Below, piece after piece: positions 17,691-25,458 of a stretch of DNA of 64,000 nt. This DNA comes from an uncultured Pelagibacteraceae bacterium (GTDB lineage: Bacteria > Pseudomonadota > Alphaproteobacteria > Pelagibacterales > Pelagibacteraceae). Where the stretch lies: the NCBI GenBank assembly GCA_902571955.1, contig CACGDZ010000005.1:1-64000 (forward strand), given 5' to 3'. Positions within the stretch are counted from its first letter, which is position 1. Every line of letters begins with the position of its first letter. The position numbers and the translations under genes are program-made. The notes beneath the pieces are model-generated. The model did not search any database. It was not told where the DNA came from and worked only from the letters and a program-made list of their open reading frames with translations.

Positions 17691-18041
17691 TTAACTACCT
17701 CTATAAGTAGAATAACTCCAAGGTGAAACAAGTAAAGGAACATGATAATGCTGTGAGGGATCTGAAATACCAAATCTGATAATAACATCATCCAGGAATG
17801 GAACATCGCTAGCTGCAGATGTATTTTTAAAATAATCACCAATATGAAAAACTAATTCATATTTACCCTTAACAAAAATATCTCCCTCAGCTAATGGTGA
17901 ATTGGCTCTACCATCGTCATTGAGTTTTGTTGACGTTAATTTTTTTCGTTCTGAATTATTAATATAAAACAACTCAACTAGGATACCTTTTCCAGGTTTA
18001 CCAGAATACACATCTAAAACATGAGTTGTGAGCTTTGTCAT
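17691..18041 (-). CDS. hiuH: 5-Hydroxyisourate hydrolase (transthyretin-like)
   Basis: The 116-residue protein begins with LTTHVLDVYSGKP and ends in the diagnostic YRGS tetrapeptide. The HYHVPLLVSPWSYSTYRGS end places the catalytic histidine and arginine as in HIU hydrolases, not in vertebrate transthyretin. It hydrolyses 5-hydroxyisourate, the PuuD product, to OHCU. It is the first gene of the minus-strand arm and faces uraD, the next step, across 48 bases. Confidence 0.95.
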   Translation of the reverse strand: MTKLTTHVLDVYSGKPGKGILVELFYINNSERKKLTSTKLNDDGRANSPLAEGDIFVKGKYELVFHIGDYFKNTSAASDVPFLDDVIIRFGISDPSQHYHVPLLVSPWSYSTYRGS

Positions 18042-18089
18042 AAAATTATAGTATCATTTAATTTTAAACTTAAATTATTTTAAAGTTAT
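18042..18089. promoter_or_regulatory. Divergent promoter region of the purine island
   Basis: Only 48 bases separate the start codons of hiuH and uraD, so promoters for both arms must lie here or reach into the genes. An inverted repeat TAATTT-7-AAATTA (18059-18077) sits near the middle and could be an operator, but such repeats arise easily in AT-rich sequence. No convincing -35 box is seen. Confidence 0.4.
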
Positions 18090-18587
18090 ATGAGAACAAT
18101 AGATAACATTAACGATCTTAACAAGTCTGATTTTTTGTCTTTATTTGGTAATGTTTTTGAAAAAACTGAGTCAGTTGCAGTGGAAGCATTTGAGTCAAAA
18201 CCATTTAAAAACTTTGAAGATATTATGTTTAAAATGCTTGATATTTATGAAAATTACAAAAAAAACAAAATTTTAGAGATTTTAAATGCTCATCCTGAGC
18301 TTGCTGTAGCAAAAAAAATGACCTCTGAATCTATATCAGAACAAGCCTCTGCAAAATTAAACCAATGTTCTAATGATGAATATGAAGAATTTAAAAAATT
18401 AAATTCAGAATATAAAAAAAAGTTTAATTTTCCTTTTATAATTGCCGTAAAAGGTAAAGATAAAAATGAAATTTTGAATAATTTTAGACAACGAATACAA
18501 AGTGATGTAGAAAGTGAATTCCTTGAAGCAAAAAAACAAGTAAAAAAAATCGCAACATTTCGTTTGAATGAAATAAATAAAAAATGA
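18090..18587 (+). CDS. uraD: OHCU decarboxylase
   Basis: This 165-residue helical protein has the active-site NAHPELAVAKKM stretch (His in HPEL) and the substrate-binding FIIAVKGKDKNEIL stretch. It decarboxylates 2-oxo-4-hydroxy-4-carboxy-5-ureidoimidazoline to (S)-allantoin. It heads the plus-strand arm and overlaps the allantoicase start by ATGA. Length fits stand-alone bacterial UraD. Confidence 0.93.
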   Translation: MRTIDNINDLNKSDFLSLFGNVFEKTESVAVEAFESKPFKNFEDIMFKMLDIYENYKKNKILEILNAHPELAVAKKMTSESISEQASAKLNQCSNDEYEEFKKLNSEYKKKFNFPFIIAVKGKDKNEILNNFRQRIQSDVESEFLEAKKQVKKIATFRLNEINKK

Positions 18588-19570
18588 AAAAATTTATAAG
18601 TGCAAAAATGATTAACTTAGCGGACCCAAGAATTGGAACTAAAGTTATATTTAAGACTGACGATTTTTTTGCAGCTGCTCATAGAATATTAAACATCGAA
18701 ACTCCAGTTTTTAAAGATGGACTATTTGACAAACATGGTAAATGGATGGATGGATGGGAAACAAGGAGAAGAAGATCAAAAGGTTTTGATTATTTAATTT
18801 TAAAACTTGGTAAACCTGGGAAGATATTTGATATAGACATTGACACAACACACTTCAATGGAAACCAACCCACACATGCTTCATTAGAGGGTTGCTTAAG
18901 TAAAATAAAGCCTAATAAGAAAACAAAATGGGTTTCTTTACTGAACAAAAAAAAACTTGGGCCAAGCAGAAACCATAGCTTCAAATCAAACAACAAATCT
19001 GTTTTTAATTATATAAGACTAAACATTTTTCCAGATGGTGGAGTTGCAAGACTAAGGCTTTATGGAAAAATTGAAATGGAGAAAAACTTTTTCAATAACA
19101 AAACTATTAACCTTGCATCTGTTTTAAATGGCGCTTCAATTATTGGTTGTAATAATGAACATTTCGGCAAAGCTGAAAATATCATAGCACCTAGTAAAGG
19201 AAAAAATATGGGAGATGGTTGGGAAACAAGAAGAAGTAGAGGAAAAAACTTTGATTGGCTTATAATAAAATTTGGAAAACCAGGATTAATAAAAAAGCTA
19301 GAGATAGATACCCATCATTTTAAAGGAAACTATCCCGATAGTTGTTCAATTCAAACTGCAAGTATTTCAAAAGATCTTTCCAATAAATCAATTGTCAACA
19401 ATTCAAAAAATTGGAAGTTTATTTTAAATAAGTCAAAACTGTCAGCTCACAAGAAACATATTTTTAAAAAATTTTTAATTAAGAGAAGTAAGGAAAATTA
19501 TCTTAGAATTAATATCTATCCAGACGGTGGAATTTCAAGAATAAGGGCACTCGGAAATTTTGTGAAATGA
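18584..19570 (+). CDS. alc: Allantoicase
   Basis: The 328-residue protein is built from two homologous halves. Each has a DGWETRR motif (MDGWETRRRR and GDGWETRRSR), followed by a FDxLIxKxGKPG strand and a DTxHFxGNxP motif. This tandem jelly-roll arrangement is typical of allantoicase, which splits allantoate into ureidoglycolate and urea. The gene overlaps both neighbours by 4 bases. Confidence 0.94.
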   Translation: MKKFISAKMINLADPRIGTKVIFKTDDFFAAAHRILNIETPVFKDGLFDKHGKWMDGWETRRRRSKGFDYLILKLGKPGKIFDIDIDTTHFNGNQPTHASLEGCLSKIKPNKKTKWVSLLNKKKLGPSRNHSFKSNNKSVFNYIRLNIFPDGGVARLRLYGKIEMEKNFFNNKTINLASVLNGASIIGCNNEHFGKAENIIAPSKGKNMGDGWETRRSRGKNFDWLIIKFGKPGLIKKLEIDTHHFKGNYPDSCSIQTASISKDLSNKSIVNNSKNWKFILNKSKLSAHKKHIFKKFLIKRSKENYLRINIYPDGGISRIRALGNFVK

Positions 19571-20058
19571 AAATAATAAAAGCAAAGAAAATTACTAAAA
19601 AAAATTTTTCTAAATTTGGTCAATTAATAGATACGTCAAAAAAAAATCCTATAAATATTAATGATGGGTATGCAAAAAGATTTGATAATTTGATAAACCT
19701 AGATGCATCTAAAAACAAAGGGAAAGCAATTGTTAGTATTTTTAAAGCAAAAAAAAGAAGGTTTCCTATGAAAATTGATATGATGGAAAAACATCCTTTA
19801 GGAAGCCAAGCCTTTATACCAATGGAAGATACAAAATTTTTAGTATTTGTAGCACCAAAAGGAGATAAACCAGATGTAAATAAAATCCAATCCTTTTTAG
19901 TACCAAAACAAACTGGGGTTAATTACAAAGCTGGTATTTGGCACTTTCCGTTGATTTCTATTAAAGATATGAATTTTCTAATTGTTGATAGAAAAGGAAG
20001 AGGAAACAATCTTGTTATTTATAAATTTAAAAAAGATAAAATTATTTTAAAGAAATGA
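19567..20058 (+). CDS. allA: Ureidoglycolate lyase
   Basis: This 163-residue cupin-like protein has MEKHPLGSQAFIPM and a KAGIWHFPLI stretch, which match AllA. It cleaves ureidoglycolate to glyoxylate and urea. Overlaps of 4 bases on both sides place it in the uraD-alc-allA-puuE operon. The lyase (urea-forming) family is distinct from the ammonia-releasing ureidoglycolate amidohydrolase, so two ureas result from each allantoin. Confidence 0.92.
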   Translation: MKIIKAKKITKKNFSKFGQLIDTSKKNPININDGYAKRFDNLINLDASKNKGKAIVSIFKAKKRRFPMKIDMMEKHPLGSQAFIPMEDTKFLVFVAPKGDKPDVNKIQSFLVPKQTGVNYKAGIWHFPLISIKDMNFLIVDRKGRGNNLVIYKFKKDKIILKK

Positions 20059-20954
20059 AAAAAAAATATCCAAGAGATTTGGTGGGATATGGTTCCAAAC
20101 AAGTTAAGGTAAGGTGGCCTGGTAATGCTAAGTTAGCTTTACAATTTGTACTAAATTATGAAGAAGGAGCAGAGAATTGTACTCTCCACGGTGACAAAAC
20201 TTCAGAAGTATTTTTATCAGAAATTATAGGAGCAAAACCAATTAAAGGTCGACACTTAAATATGGAGTCAATTTATGAATATGGATCAAGAAGAGGATTT
20301 TGGAGAATTCACGACCTCTTTAACAAAAAAAAAATTCCACTTACTATTTTTGGAGTTGGTATGGCATTGGAGAGAAATAAAGAAGTTTGTTCAGCTATAA
20401 AAAAAGCAAATTATGAAGTTGCTAGTCATGGGTGGAGATGGATTGATTATCAAAATGTATCAAAGAAAAAAGAAAAGAATGACATGAAACTTGCAGTCAA
20501 ATCTATAAAAAAGATTTTTGGCAATCAACCTGCTGGTTGGTACACTGGTAGGTGTAGCACAAATACTTTAGATTTAATAATCGAAAATGGTGATTTTTTG
20601 TACTGCAGCGATACATACAGTGATGATCTTCCTTATTGGATAAAAAAAGGTAATAAAAAACAACTGATGATTCCTTATACACTTGATAACAATGATATGA
20701 GATTTGCAACCAATCAAGGATTTAATTCGGGTGAACAATTTTATAATTATTTAAAAGATAGTTTCGATGCCCTTTATGAGGAAGGAAAAACTTCACCAAA
20801 GATGATGTCGGTCGGCTTGCATTGTAGATTAATTGGAAGACCTGGTAGAATACAGTCTCTTAAAAAATTTTTAAATTACATTGCAAAATTTAAGGATATT
20901 TGGATCTGCAAAAGAGTAGACATAGCTAAACATTGGATAAAAAATTATAGTTAA
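20055..20954 (+). CDS. puuE: Allantoinase PuuE (polysaccharide-deacetylase fold)
   Basis: This 299-residue NodB-fold protein begins YPRDLVGYGSKQVKVRWPG and has LQFVLNYEEGAENC and VASHGWRWIDY, the signatures of the metal-independent PuuE allantoinase and not of sugar deacetylases. It opens allantoin to allantoate, the substrate of the allantoicase in the same operon. It is the last gene of the plus-strand arm and ends 8 bases from the convergent cytochrome c gene. Confidence 0.93.
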   Translation: MKKKYPRDLVGYGSKQVKVRWPGNAKLALQFVLNYEEGAENCTLHGDKTSEVFLSEIIGAKPIKGRHLNMESIYEYGSRRGFWRIHDLFNKKKIPLTIFGVGMALERNKEVCSAIKKANYEVASHGWRWIDYQNVSKKKEKNDMKLAVKSIKKIFGNQPAGWYTGRCSTNTLDLIIENGDFLYCSDTYSDDLPYWIKKGNKKQLMIPYTLDNNDMRFATNQGFNSGEQFYNYLKDSFDALYEEGKTSPKMMSVGLHCRLIGRPGRIQSLKKFLNYIAKFKDIWICKRVDIAKHWIKNYS

Positions 20955-20962
20955 AATTTTTA

Positions 20963-21286
20963 TTATTGTTCCGCAGCTATAGAAGTATAGTGAGCAACCG
21001 CTTCAATTTCCTCATCACTTAGTATACCCTCCATTGCGGGCATTACTCCTATACCGTTTCTAACTGCCATTATAATTCTTTGAGTATCAGGTCTAATTTC
21101 ATTTAAATTTGGACCAACCATTGCGTTCGATCCAGCATCTGAGAGCATATGGCATGCTGCACAATTTCCAGCCCCTAGAAAAACTTCTTTTCCCTTATTA
21201 AACAGTTCATCAGCATTAGCTTGTATAATTGAAAGAAATATCAAAACAAACAAGCTATAACATAAATTTAAAAATAATTTTTTCAC
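20963..21286 (-). CDS. Small periplasmic class I cytochrome c, possible PuuD partner
   Basis: The 107-residue precursor starts at GTG 21286 and has a signal peptide cleaved probably after ANA (residue 25). Haem attaches at CAACH (42-46), and a Met in GVMPAM (82 or 85) can be the distal ligand. The mature protein is about 82 residues, close in size and layout to the cytochrome domain that ends typical PuuD proteins. Its place inside the purine island makes it a good candidate for the electron acceptor of the shortened PuuD; this is inference. Confidence 0.9.
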   Translation of the reverse strand: MKKLFLNLCYSLFVLIFLSIIQANADELFNKGKEVFLGAGNCAACHMLSDAGSNAMVGPNLNEIRPDTQRIIMAVRNGIGVMPAMEGILSDEEIEAVAHYTSIAAEQ

Positions 21287-21329
21287 TTAAATTTGGTATC
21301 ATAATTAAAAAAATTTAAAAAGGAGAATT

Positions 21330-21617
21330 ATGAAAGCTTATTGGATTGCAAATTATACTGAAATTAAAGATAACGAAAGACTTAAAAAATATGCCATTAA
21401 AGCTAAAGAAGCAGTTGAAAAATATTCTGGAAAAATATTAGCAAGAAGTGCAAATAATATAACTCTGGACGGCCGAGAAATGGTAAGAGTGGCTCTTGCG
21501 GAATTTCCAGATATTGAGGCTGCAAAAAATTGTTACAATTCAGTAGAGTATGTTGAGGCTAGAAAACATTTAGAAGATAATGCTGTAAGAGAACACATTA
21601 TTTTTGAAGGAGTATAG
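21330..21617 (+). CDS. DUF1330 protein
   Basis: This 95-residue protein has the DUF1330 dimeric alpha-beta barrel pattern: AYWIANYTEIKDNERLKKY at the start, FPDIEAAKNCYNSVEY in the middle and a final IIFEGV strand. A good AAGGAG site precedes the ATG. The family has no firmly established function in my knowledge. Its position between the cytochrome and the XdhC genes suggests a link with purine oxidation, but this is context only. Confidence 0.82.
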   Translation: MKAYWIANYTEIKDNERLKKYAIKAKEAVEKYSGKILARSANNITLDGREMVRVALAEFPDIEAAKNCYNSVEYVEARKHLEDNAVREHIIFEGV

Positions 21618-21638
21618 AATTTAATAGTAATACAACTA

Positions 21639-21968
21639 ATGACACAATCATTTAATAGTACGATTTTAGAAGAAGCAATTTCATGGATTGAGTCTGGCCA
21701 ACAAGTAGCACTTGCAACTGTGGTTCAAACTTGGGGGTCGTCTCCATTCCAAATTGGAAGTAAGATGATAATTAATGAAAAAGGTAAATTTTTAGGATCA
21801 GTTTCTGGTGGTTGTGTCGAAACATCTGTTATTACTGAATGTTTGGAATTAATAAAAAATAAAAATTCATTTAAAAAAATCGATTTTAAAGTATCCGATG
21901 AAAATGCTTGGAACGTAGGCCTTGCATGTGGAGGAGAAATGACCGTTTTTATAGAACAAATAAATTAA
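21639..21968 (+). CDS. XdhC/CoxI family, N-terminal domain as a separate protein
   Basis: This 109-residue protein is the first XdhC_CoxI domain: VALATVVQTWGSSPFQIGSKM, the SVSGGCVE loop and GLACGGEM are the family landmarks. XdhC binds and helps sulfurate molybdenum cofactor and delivers it to xanthine dehydrogenase. In many bacteria this domain is fused to a Rossmann-like domain. Here the stop codon overlaps the start of that second domain by one base (TAATG at 21966-21970). Confidence 0.88.
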   Translation: MTQSFNSTILEEAISWIESGQQVALATVVQTWGSSPFQIGSKMIINEKGKFLGSVSGGCVETSVITECLELIKNKNSFKKIDFKVSDENAWNVGLACGGEMTVFIEQIN

Positions 21969-22657
21969 TGAAAATAGAAACACTCAAACAAATAATAAAA
22001 AAAAAATCATTAAATGAACAATTTGCTATTATAACTAATTTAAGTAACGGGTCCTCTGAAATATTTAAAGCAGAATCATCTTTAAGTAAAAATTTTATAA
22101 ATTTTAAAAATGAAATAGAAAATTATTATAATTTAAAAAAAAATGGTATCATTAATGAAACTGAAATTTTTATTGAAAATTATTTTAAACCAGTTGAAGT
22201 CATAATTGTTGGTGCAGTTCATATCACACAATATTTAATTGAATTTTTAAAAAATCTAAATTTTGAGGTTAAAGTAATAGATCCAAGAGAATATTTCGTC
22301 ACAAAACAAAAATTTCAAAATATTAAAATTATAAATAAATGGCCTGAAGAAATTTTTAAAAAAATTCGAACAGGTTCTAATACTGCTTTAATTACTTTAA
22401 CTCATGATCCAAAAATTGATGAACCTGCATTAAAACATGCTTTAAAAAAGAAGTTTTTTTACATAGGGGCTCTGGGAAGTAAAAAAACTCACAAAAATAG
22501 ATGTAAAAGATTAAAAGAAGATGGGTTTAACAATAAAGAAATTGGCTCCATACATGGACCAATTGGTCTAGATATTGGTGGAAAATCCGCTCCAGAAATA
22601 GCTTTGTCAATTGTTGCACAACTAGTTTCTGAAAGAAATAAATCTATAAAAATTTAA
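21968..22657 (+). CDS. XdhC family, C-terminal Rossmann domain as a separate protein
   Basis: Taking the ATG at 21968, which overlaps the previous stop, gives 229 residues. The start of an open frame at 21908 would overlap the N-terminal gene by 61 bases and is less likely. EVIIVGAVHITQYLIEFL is a Rossmann motif, and FFYIGALGSKKTHKNR with IHGPIGLDIGGKSAPEIALS is the XdhC C-terminal signature. It should work with the preceding gene in cofactor insertion into XdhAB. Its stop is shared with the convergent glycosylase gene. Confidence 0.88.
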   Translation: MKIETLKQIIKKKSLNEQFAIITNLSNGSSEIFKAESSLSKNFINFKNEIENYYNLKKNGIINETEIFIENYFKPVEVIIVGAVHITQYLIEFLKNLNFEVKVIDPREYFVTKQKFQNIKIINKWPEEIFKKIRTGSNTALITLTHDPKIDEPALKHALKKKFFYIGALGSKKTHKNRCKRLKEDGFNNKEIGSIHGPIGLDIGGKSAPEIALSIVAQLVSERNKSIKI

Positions 22658-23289
22658 TATTGAATAGGTTCGGGATCTATACTTCGCCACAAATACCATG
22701 TGGCCACTGAACAATAAGGTGTAAATTTTTTATTCAAGTGTCTAACAAAACTATCTGGTGGTAAATATTTTTTATTAAAATTATTTGATATAGCTCTCAA
22801 TAAGCCAATGTCTTGTACAGGCCAAATATTTGGGCGATTGTAGGTAAATAATAAAATCATTTCTGCTGACCATCTTCCAATTTGTCTTAATTGAGAAAGA
22901 TAAATAATAGCTTCTTCATCAGACATTTTTGAGATAAGTCTTGGATTAAATTGTTTATTTAATACTTGTTTAGCTAGACTTTTAATTCCTTTTACTTTTT
23001 GTCTGCTTAAACCACAACTTTTAAGCTGAGTGGTTGATAATTTATCAACTGTTTTTGCATTAATTTTATTTTTACATTTTTTTTTAAATTTAAAAAAAAC
23101 TGAATTTGCTGCTGCAACACTAATTTGCTGGCCAATAATACTTTTGCAAAGTGAAAAGAAAACATCCTTCCTAGAAGTAAGAACTGTCTCTGATGGAGAT
23201 TCATATTTTTTAATTAATGATGACATTACCTTATCTTTTTTTGATAAATATTTTTTTGCTTTAATCCAATATATTGGAGTTTTACTCAT
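22654..23289 (-). CDS. alkA: DNA-3-methyladenine glycosylase II (AlkA-like, HhH-GPD)
   Basis: This 211-residue protein of the helix-hairpin-helix GPD superfamily has QIGRWSAEMILLF followed by the catalytic aspartate D160 in WPVQDIGLLRA. An ACKSIIGQQIS-like substrate segment (CKSIIGQQISVAAA) lies near residue 48. It removes alkylated purines from DNA. It lacks the N-terminal domain of E. coli AlkA, as short AlkA forms do. It shares 8 bases with the end of the EamA gene. Confidence 0.88.
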   Translation of the reverse strand: MSKTPIYWIKAKKYLSKKDKVMSSLIKKYESPSETVLTSRKDVFFSLCKSIIGQQISVAAANSVFFKFKKKCKNKINAKTVDKLSTTQLKSCGLSRQKVKGIKSLAKQVLNKQFNPRLISKMSDEEAIIYLSQLRQIGRWSAEMILLFTYNRPNIWPVQDIGLLRAISNNFNKKYLPPDSFVRHLNKKFTPYCSVATWYLWRSIDPEPIQY

Positions 23290-24163
23290 GTCTAGATACA
23301 GATAAACGTTTTTTTAAAACCATTTCTCTTCTAAAAATAATAAATGATGACAAAATCACGAGTCCAGCACCTAACAAAGTTTTGAGTGTGGGTATTTCAT
23401 CCCATATAAAATATCCAAAGATAATTGCAAATACTAAAGCAAGATACTTCAGAGGTGTTACTAAGCTTACCTCAGATAATTTATAAGATTGAGATAACCA
23501 TAAATTTGCTAAGCCGCCTAATATTCCAATTAAAGATAATAAAAATAAATCAATAAGACTTGGAATAATCCAGTTTTGGTAAAAAGATAAAAAACTCAAA
23601 AGCATTATAGAAAAAGAAAAGAAAAAACTGATTAACCAAACTGGTTCTGTTGAAGAGAGTTTTCTTATTGCAATGGCAACATATGATAATCCTAGACAAA
23701 ATATTATTGGATAAATGTAATACAGGTTAAGTGAAGTAAATCCAGGCTCAGATATTATGATTATACCTATGAAACCAACTAACACTGCTAGCCATCTATA
23801 TAATCCAACTTTTTCATTTAACAAAAAAATTGAAAATATAGTTGTAAATATTGGTGCAGCAAAAGTTATACTCACGACTGTTGCCAAAGGTAAATTTCTT
23901 AATGCAATAAATATGGATACCAGTGCTATCAACCCTGCTAAGCACCTTTTGAAATGAAGAAATGGTCTAGCTGTTTTATAAAAGTCAAAATATCTATCTT
24001 TTGGAATAAGAAACAAAATTGGGATAATTCCACAAAAACCTCTAAAGAACAAAACTTGTCCCACAGGATAGTCGTCAGACCATTTTACAATCACATCCAT
24101 CAATGAAAATGCACAAACAGATATGAACATGTAAAAAAAGCCTAATTGATTTTTTGATAGCAT
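23282..24163 (-). CDS. EamA/DMT-family transporter
   Basis: This 293-residue protein has ten predicted membrane segments in two repeated EamA halves. The first half has an ATVVSITFAAPIFTTIFSIF stretch and the second a SLVTPLKYLALVFAIIFGYF stretch, the repeat hallmarks. The family exports or imports metabolites such as amino acids; the substrate here is not known. Its end overlaps the alkA start by 8 bases, so the two are probably expressed together. Confidence 0.88.
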   Translation of the reverse strand: MLSKNQLGFFYMFISVCAFSLMDVIVKWSDDYPVGQVLFFRGFCGIIPILFLIPKDRYFDFYKTARPFLHFKRCLAGLIALVSIFIALRNLPLATVVSITFAAPIFTTIFSIFLLNEKVGLYRWLAVLVGFIGIIIISEPGFTSLNLYYIYPIIFCLGLSYVAIAIRKLSSTEPVWLISFFFSFSIMLLSFLSFYQNWIIPSLIDLFLLSLIGILGGLANLWLSQSYKLSEVSLVTPLKYLALVFAIIFGYFIWDEIPTLKTLLGAGLVILSSFIIFRREMVLKKRLSVSRHE

Positions 24164-24197
24164 ATGATTAACTTTAGTTTAATTAAGTTAATTATCA

Positions 24198-24641
24198 ATG
24201 GAAATAGCAATTTTAGGATTAGGATGTTTTTGGGGGCCTGAAATAAAGTTTAGTAAACTTAGTGGCGTTATAAAAACAGAAGTTGGTTATTGTGGAGGTC
24301 ACAATGCAAAAACCAATTACAAAGAAGTATGTACAGGCACTACAAATCATGCTGAAGTAGTTAAATTAGATTTTGATCCCAAAATTATATCATATGAGGA
24401 AATACTTAAGTATTTTTTCGAGATTCACGACTCTACAACTTTAAACTCTCAGGGACCAGATTTTGGAACACAATACAGAAGTGAGATATTTTATTTAAAT
24501 GATGAGCAAAAAAATATTGCTGAAAAAATGGTCGAAAAAGAAAATATCAAATTGTCAGGCAAAGTTGTAACAAAAATTTCATTAGTTAAAAATTATTGTA
24601 CTGCTGAAGAATATCATCAACGATATTTGGAAAAAAGATAA
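24198..24641 (+). CDS. msrA: Peptide methionine-(S)-S-oxide reductase
   Basis: The 147-residue protein has the MsrA active site GCFWGPE near residue 10 and HDSTTLNSQGPDFGTQYRSE in the middle. It ends with CTAEEYHQRYLEKR, where the resolving cysteine sits near the C-terminus. It reduces S-oxidised methionine in proteins with thioredoxin. It is shorter than E. coli MsrA (212) because it lacks N- and C-terminal extensions. The next gene starts one base after its stop. Confidence 0.93.
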   Translation: MEIAILGLGCFWGPEIKFSKLSGVIKTEVGYCGGHNAKTNYKEVCTGTTNHAEVVKLDFDPKIISYEEILKYFFEIHDSTTLNSQGPDFGTQYRSEIFYLNDEQKNIAEKMVEKENIKLSGKVVTKISLVKNYCTAEEYHQRYLEKR

Positions 24642-24642
24642 A

Positions 24643-25455
24643 GTGTCTTTAATTGATACAAGTTGGTTGGAAAAAAATATTGATAAAGTAAAAATTATTG
24701 ATTGCTCATGGCATATGCCTCAAACTCAAAGAAATGGTTTTGAGGAATATACAGAGGAACATATCCCAAATGCTATTTTTTTTGATTTGGATAAAAATTC
24801 TAAATTAGATACTGATTTGCCACATATGCTTACTGATACTAAATCTTGGGAAAAAATAATGAGCAACATGGGTATAGAAAATAATGATCGAATAGTAATT
24901 TATGATAATTCTGATGTTATTAGTTCTTGTAGATGTTGGTACAATTTAATTTATTATGGACATGATCCTAAATTAGTTCATGTTCTGGATGGTGGATTAA
25001 AAAAATGGAAAAAAGAAAATAAACCTACAGACAACAAAAAAGCAACCAATCAAACTTCAAATTATATATGTAAAGAAAATATAGAACTAGTTAAAAATAA
25101 AAAACAAATAGACGAAAATATTAATTCACATGAATTTAATGTTATTGATGCAAGAAGTAGAGAAAGATTTGAAGGTAAGGTTGCTGAACCAAGAAAAGGT
25201 CTTAGAAGTGGTTCAATAAAAAATTCTTTTTGCCTCCCCTTTTCTGAATTAATAAATGAGGATCATACTTTTGTAAGTAATGATAAAATCAAAGAAAAAT
25301 TTGAATCTATTAGACTTAACAAAGATAAAAATGCAGTATTTTCATGTGGTTCTGGAGTAACTGCAAGTGTATTGGCACTAGCTTATTCTTTAATAAATGC
25401 TAAATATATGCCGACAATTTACGATGGCTCTTGGGCTGAATACGGAAAAAATTAA
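24643..25455 (+). CDS. sseA: 3-Mercaptopyruvate/thiosulfate sulfurtransferase
   Basis: This 270-residue tandem rhodanese starts at GTG 24643. The first, catalytically silent domain covers about 1-130, and the second holds the active cysteine in FSCGSGVTASV near 230. The CG-S-GV-T loop favours mercaptopyruvate over thiosulfate. It moves sulfur from mercaptopyruvate to thiols or cyanide. It follows msrA and precedes an RND efflux pair, separated by 3 bases. Confidence 0.9.
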   Translation: MSLIDTSWLEKNIDKVKIIDCSWHMPQTQRNGFEEYTEEHIPNAIFFDLDKNSKLDTDLPHMLTDTKSWEKIMSNMGIENNDRIVIYDNSDVISSCRCWYNLIYYGHDPKLVHVLDGGLKKWKKENKPTDNKKATNQTSNYICKENIELVKNKKQIDENINSHEFNVIDARSRERFEGKVAEPRKGLRSGSIKNSFCLPFSELINEDHTFVSNDKIKEKFESIRLNKDKNAVFSCGSGVTASVLALAYSLINAKYMPTIYDGSWAEYGKN

Positions 25456-25458
25456 CTT

